Of a stretch of 64,000 bases of DNA, positions 62,233 through 64,000 are shown piece by piece. Both the position numbers and the translations under genes were made by a program. The notes beneath the pieces are model-generated. The model was not told where the DNA came from. It saw nothing but the letters and a program-made list of their open reading frames with translations, and did no database searches. The stretch is from Streptococcus hyovaginalis DSM 12219 (GTDB lineage: Bacteria > Bacillota > Bacilli > Lactobacillales > Streptococcaceae). The DNA lies in NCBI RefSeq assembly GCF_000420785.1, contig NZ_ATVP01000003.1, positions 62,001 to 126,000 of the forward strand, read 5' to 3'. Position 1 is the first letter of the stretch; each line of letters begins with the position of its first letter.

Positions 62233-63750
62233 ATGAAAAAGAAATCAGTTCTGACATTAGGACTTGTTAGTTTGTTTTCACTTGGATTGGCTGCTCATAG
62301 TCAAAAGGTTCAAGCTGATGATAAAGACATTGAGGTAATTGCAAGTTTTTACCCTATTTATGAGTTTACCAAACAAGTGGTTGGTGACGAGGGAAATATT
62401 AGTTTATTAATGAAAGCTGGCACTGAGCCCCATGATTTTGAGCCGTCAACAAAAGACATAGCTAAATTAGAAAATGCCGATGCTTTTGTCTATGATGACG
62501 ACAACATGGAAACATGGGTACCTAAGGTTAAAAAGTCCCTTGATAACAAAGGCGACAACTTTATTAAAGCAACTGGTGACATGTTACTGATGGCTGGATC
62601 AGGAGAAGAACATGATCATGACCATGACCATGAGGATCATAGCCACGAATTTGATCCGCATGTCTGGCTTTCTCCTGAGCGCTCTCAGACGCTAGTTGAT
62701 AATATCGCTAAGGATTTGTCACAAAAATTCCCAGAAAAAGCAGAAGCTTTCAAGAAAAACGCGGAAACCTATAATCAAAAGTTGTCTGACTTGGATAAGA
62801 AATATGAAGAAGCTTTGTCAAAAGCAAAACAGAAAAGTTTTGTGACCCAACATGCAGCCTTTTCTTACCTAGCTCTAGACTATGGGTTGACTCAGATTCC
62901 AATCACAGGTGTCTCAGCGGAATCAGAACCGTCTGCCAAACGACTCGGAGAATTGTCTAAATACGTTAAAAAATACGATATTGATTACATCTACTTTGAA
63001 GAAAATGCTTCTTCAAAAGTGTCACAAACTTTAGCGGATGAAGTTGGCGTTAAAACAGCGGTCCTAAATCCTCTAGAAAGCCTCACATCAAAACAAGAAA
63101 AAAATGGCGAAGACTATATTTCCATCATGGAGAAAAACCTAAAATCTCTCCAAAAAACTACTGACAAGGCTGGTAAGACTATTGAACCAGAGAAGGCAGC
63201 TGAAAAAACGGTCTACAATGGTTATTTCAAAGATAGTCAGGTCAAAAATCGCCCCTTGTCAGATTGGTCAGGAAAGTGGCAATCCGTTTACCCATTACTT
63301 CAAGATGGTACCTTAGATGAGGTATTTGATTACAAAGCTAAGAAAAACAAAGACATGACAGCTGAAGAGTACAAAGAGTACTACACTACCGGCTACAAGA
63401 CAGATGTTGAGCAAATCACTATCGATGGTAAGAAAAAGACGATGACATTTGTGCAAAATGGTAAGTCACAGACATTTACCTACAAATCTGCAGGTTACAA
63501 AATTTTAACATATGAAAAAGGTAACCGTGGGGTCCGTTTCATGTTTGAAACAGATGATAAAGACGCCGGACAATTTAAATATGTTCAGTTTAGCGACCAT
63601 AGCATCAATCCGACAAAAGCAGATCACTTCCATATTTATTTTGGTGGAGAAAGCCAAGAAGCTTTGCATAACGAGTTAGAAAATTGGCCAACTTACTATC
63701 CAACAAAACTTTCCGGACATGAAATTGCTCAGGAAATGTTAGCACATTAA
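62233..63750 (+). CDS. adcA: Zinc-binding protein AdcA with C-terminal ZinT domain
   Basis: 505-aa solute-binding protein for the Adc zinc ABC importer. An export signal (about residues 1-28) is followed by the cluster A-I metal-binding domain with FYPIYEFTKQVVG, the AGTEPHDFEPS zinc histidine, a His/Asp-rich loop at 127-138 and DPHVWLSP. From about 325 a ZinT/YodA domain follows (NGYFKDSQVKNRPLSDW, HFHIYFGG). No cysteine lipobox is present in the signal region, unlike most Gram-positive binding proteins. ATG follows AAAGGAGG. AdcR boxes lie in the promoter; adcBC are not in the window. Confidence 0.95.
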   Translation: MKKKSVLTLGLVSLFSLGLAAHSQKVQADDKDIEVIASFYPIYEFTKQVVGDEGNISLLMKAGTEPHDFEPSTKDIAKLENADAFVYDDDNMETWVPKVKKSLDNKGDNFIKATGDMLLMAGSGEEHDHDHDHEDHSHEFDPHVWLSPERSQTLVDNIAKDLSQKFPEKAEAFKKNAETYNQKLSDLDKKYEEALSKAKQKSFVTQHAAFSYLALDYGLTQIPITGVSAESEPSAKRLGELSKYVKKYDIDYIYFEENASSKVSQTLADEVGVKTAVLNPLESLTSKQEKNGEDYISIMEKNLKSLQKTTDKAGKTIEPEKAAEKTVYNGYFKDSQVKNRPLSDWSGKWQSVYPLLQDGTLDEVFDYKAKKNKDMTAEEYKEYYTTGYKTDVEQITIDGKKKTMTFVQNGKSQTFTYKSAGYKILTYEKGNRGVRFMFETDDKDAGQFKYVQFSDHSINPTKADHFHIYFGGESQEALHNELENWPTYYPTKLSGHEIAQEMLAH

Positions 63751-63784
63751 ATCTCACTTTTCATTTGCTAATTGTTATAAGAAC

Positions 63785-63825
63785 AAAACTATTGGAGAGT
63801 CCCATGATTTCTCCGATAGTTTTTT
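63785..63825 (+). terminator. Terminator of adcA
   Basis: AAAACTATTGGAGA (63785-63798) pairs with 63810-63823 with one mismatch, followed by a T-run. Confidence 0.85.
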
Positions 63826-63874
63826 ATTGCCTTTTAGAGCTAAATTTTCTGACTTGGCCTTTGTCGCTTTTGGG

Positions 63875-64000
63875 TCAGTTACGGTCAATCAGATGATCCT
63901 CCCAAAAGACATAAGACCTCATCGCTATCAAGTCTAGTCGATCAAGAAGACGTTGGTCGATTTTGGACTTTTCAAGCTTGTTTTTGGGGAAGCGGTTAGT
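63875..64000 (-). CDS. 3' end of an unidentified gene
   Basis: The minus strand is open from the right edge to a TGA at 63875-63877, giving 41 codons with a protein-like composition (RLLDRLDLIAMRSYVFWED). The other two minus frames are closed by stops. I do not recognise the family, and too little is present to predict function. It converges on adcA. Confidence 0.4.
   Translation of the reverse strand, partial: TNRFPKNKLEKSKIDQRLLDRLDLIAMRSYVFWEDHLIDRN

Noticed and set aside
1..64000. CRISPR arrays, tRNA or rRNA genes, prophage or phage-defence genes
   Set aside because: I looked for regular direct repeats with spacers, tRNA-like cloverleaf sequences and typical phage or defence genes, and saw none; small tRNAs could be missed by eye.

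Overview
The window looks like chromosome of a pyogenic-group Streptococcus. The evidence is gene content and order: rexB-rexA, rapZ-yvcK-whiA, prfB-ftsE-ftsX, a fused DnaQ/DinG followed by aspB and asnS, and adcA behind AdcR-type boxes. Low G+C and IS630-Spn1-like, ISL3 and IS110 elements agree. The species cannot be fixed from the sequence alone.

Bases 1-2817 are housekeeping: the 5' end of a FemABX/MurN-like gene, a Cof-type HAD phosphatase, an HD-domain phosphohydrolase and a DUF1934 protein. Bases 2900-19068 form a glucuronide utilisation region. It holds a GPH-family symporter, kdgK and a GH2 beta-glucuronidase; then an inserted IS110 element; then a GntR/FCD regulator; then kdgA-uxaC-uxuA-uxuB-type SDR and a cytosolic GH79-like glycosidase. 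After a 735-bp gap rich in small repeats come a HAD protein and a GH3 glycosidase. Together these take an imported beta-glucuronide to glucuronate, fructuronate, mannonate, KDG, KDPG and finally pyruvate plus glyceraldehyde-3-phosphate. The two main promoters carry the same operator in their -35/-10 spacer and a cre-like site just downstream, so GntR induction and CcpA repression are inferred.

Bases 19080-24330 hold a P-type ATPase under a yybP-ykoY (Mn2+) riboswitch. Its terminator is split by an ISL3 element, which is itself interrupted by an IS630 element. Bases 24335-31364 carry small palindromic elements, a small membrane protein, a metallophosphoesterase, a HAD phosphatase, class III fructose-bisphosphatase, queG and prfB (with its autoregulatory frameshift). 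ftsE-ftsX follow; a 121-bp palindromic insert separates the ribosome binding site from the ftsE start codon. A second IS630 copy sits at the end of the ftsX terminator.

Bases 34127-50255 carry an MBL hydrolase, a D-2-hydroxyacid dehydrogenase, dinG (apparently near-leaderless), aspB, asnS, a TetR regulator divergent from an ABC transporter with a coiled-coil permease, a second P2-type ATPase, an F420-reductase-like protein and a TVP38-family membrane protein. Bases 50420-64000 carry a YpfJ-like zinc metallopeptidase, rexB-rexA, rapZ-yvcK-whiA, adcA and the 3' end of an unidentified gene.

The observations most worth a second look are the ftsE start-codon insertion, the IS110 element with a nonsense-split recombinase and a structured bridge-RNA-like leader, the GntR operator set (including one inside gntR), and a MITE family whose ends resemble the resident IS630 elements.
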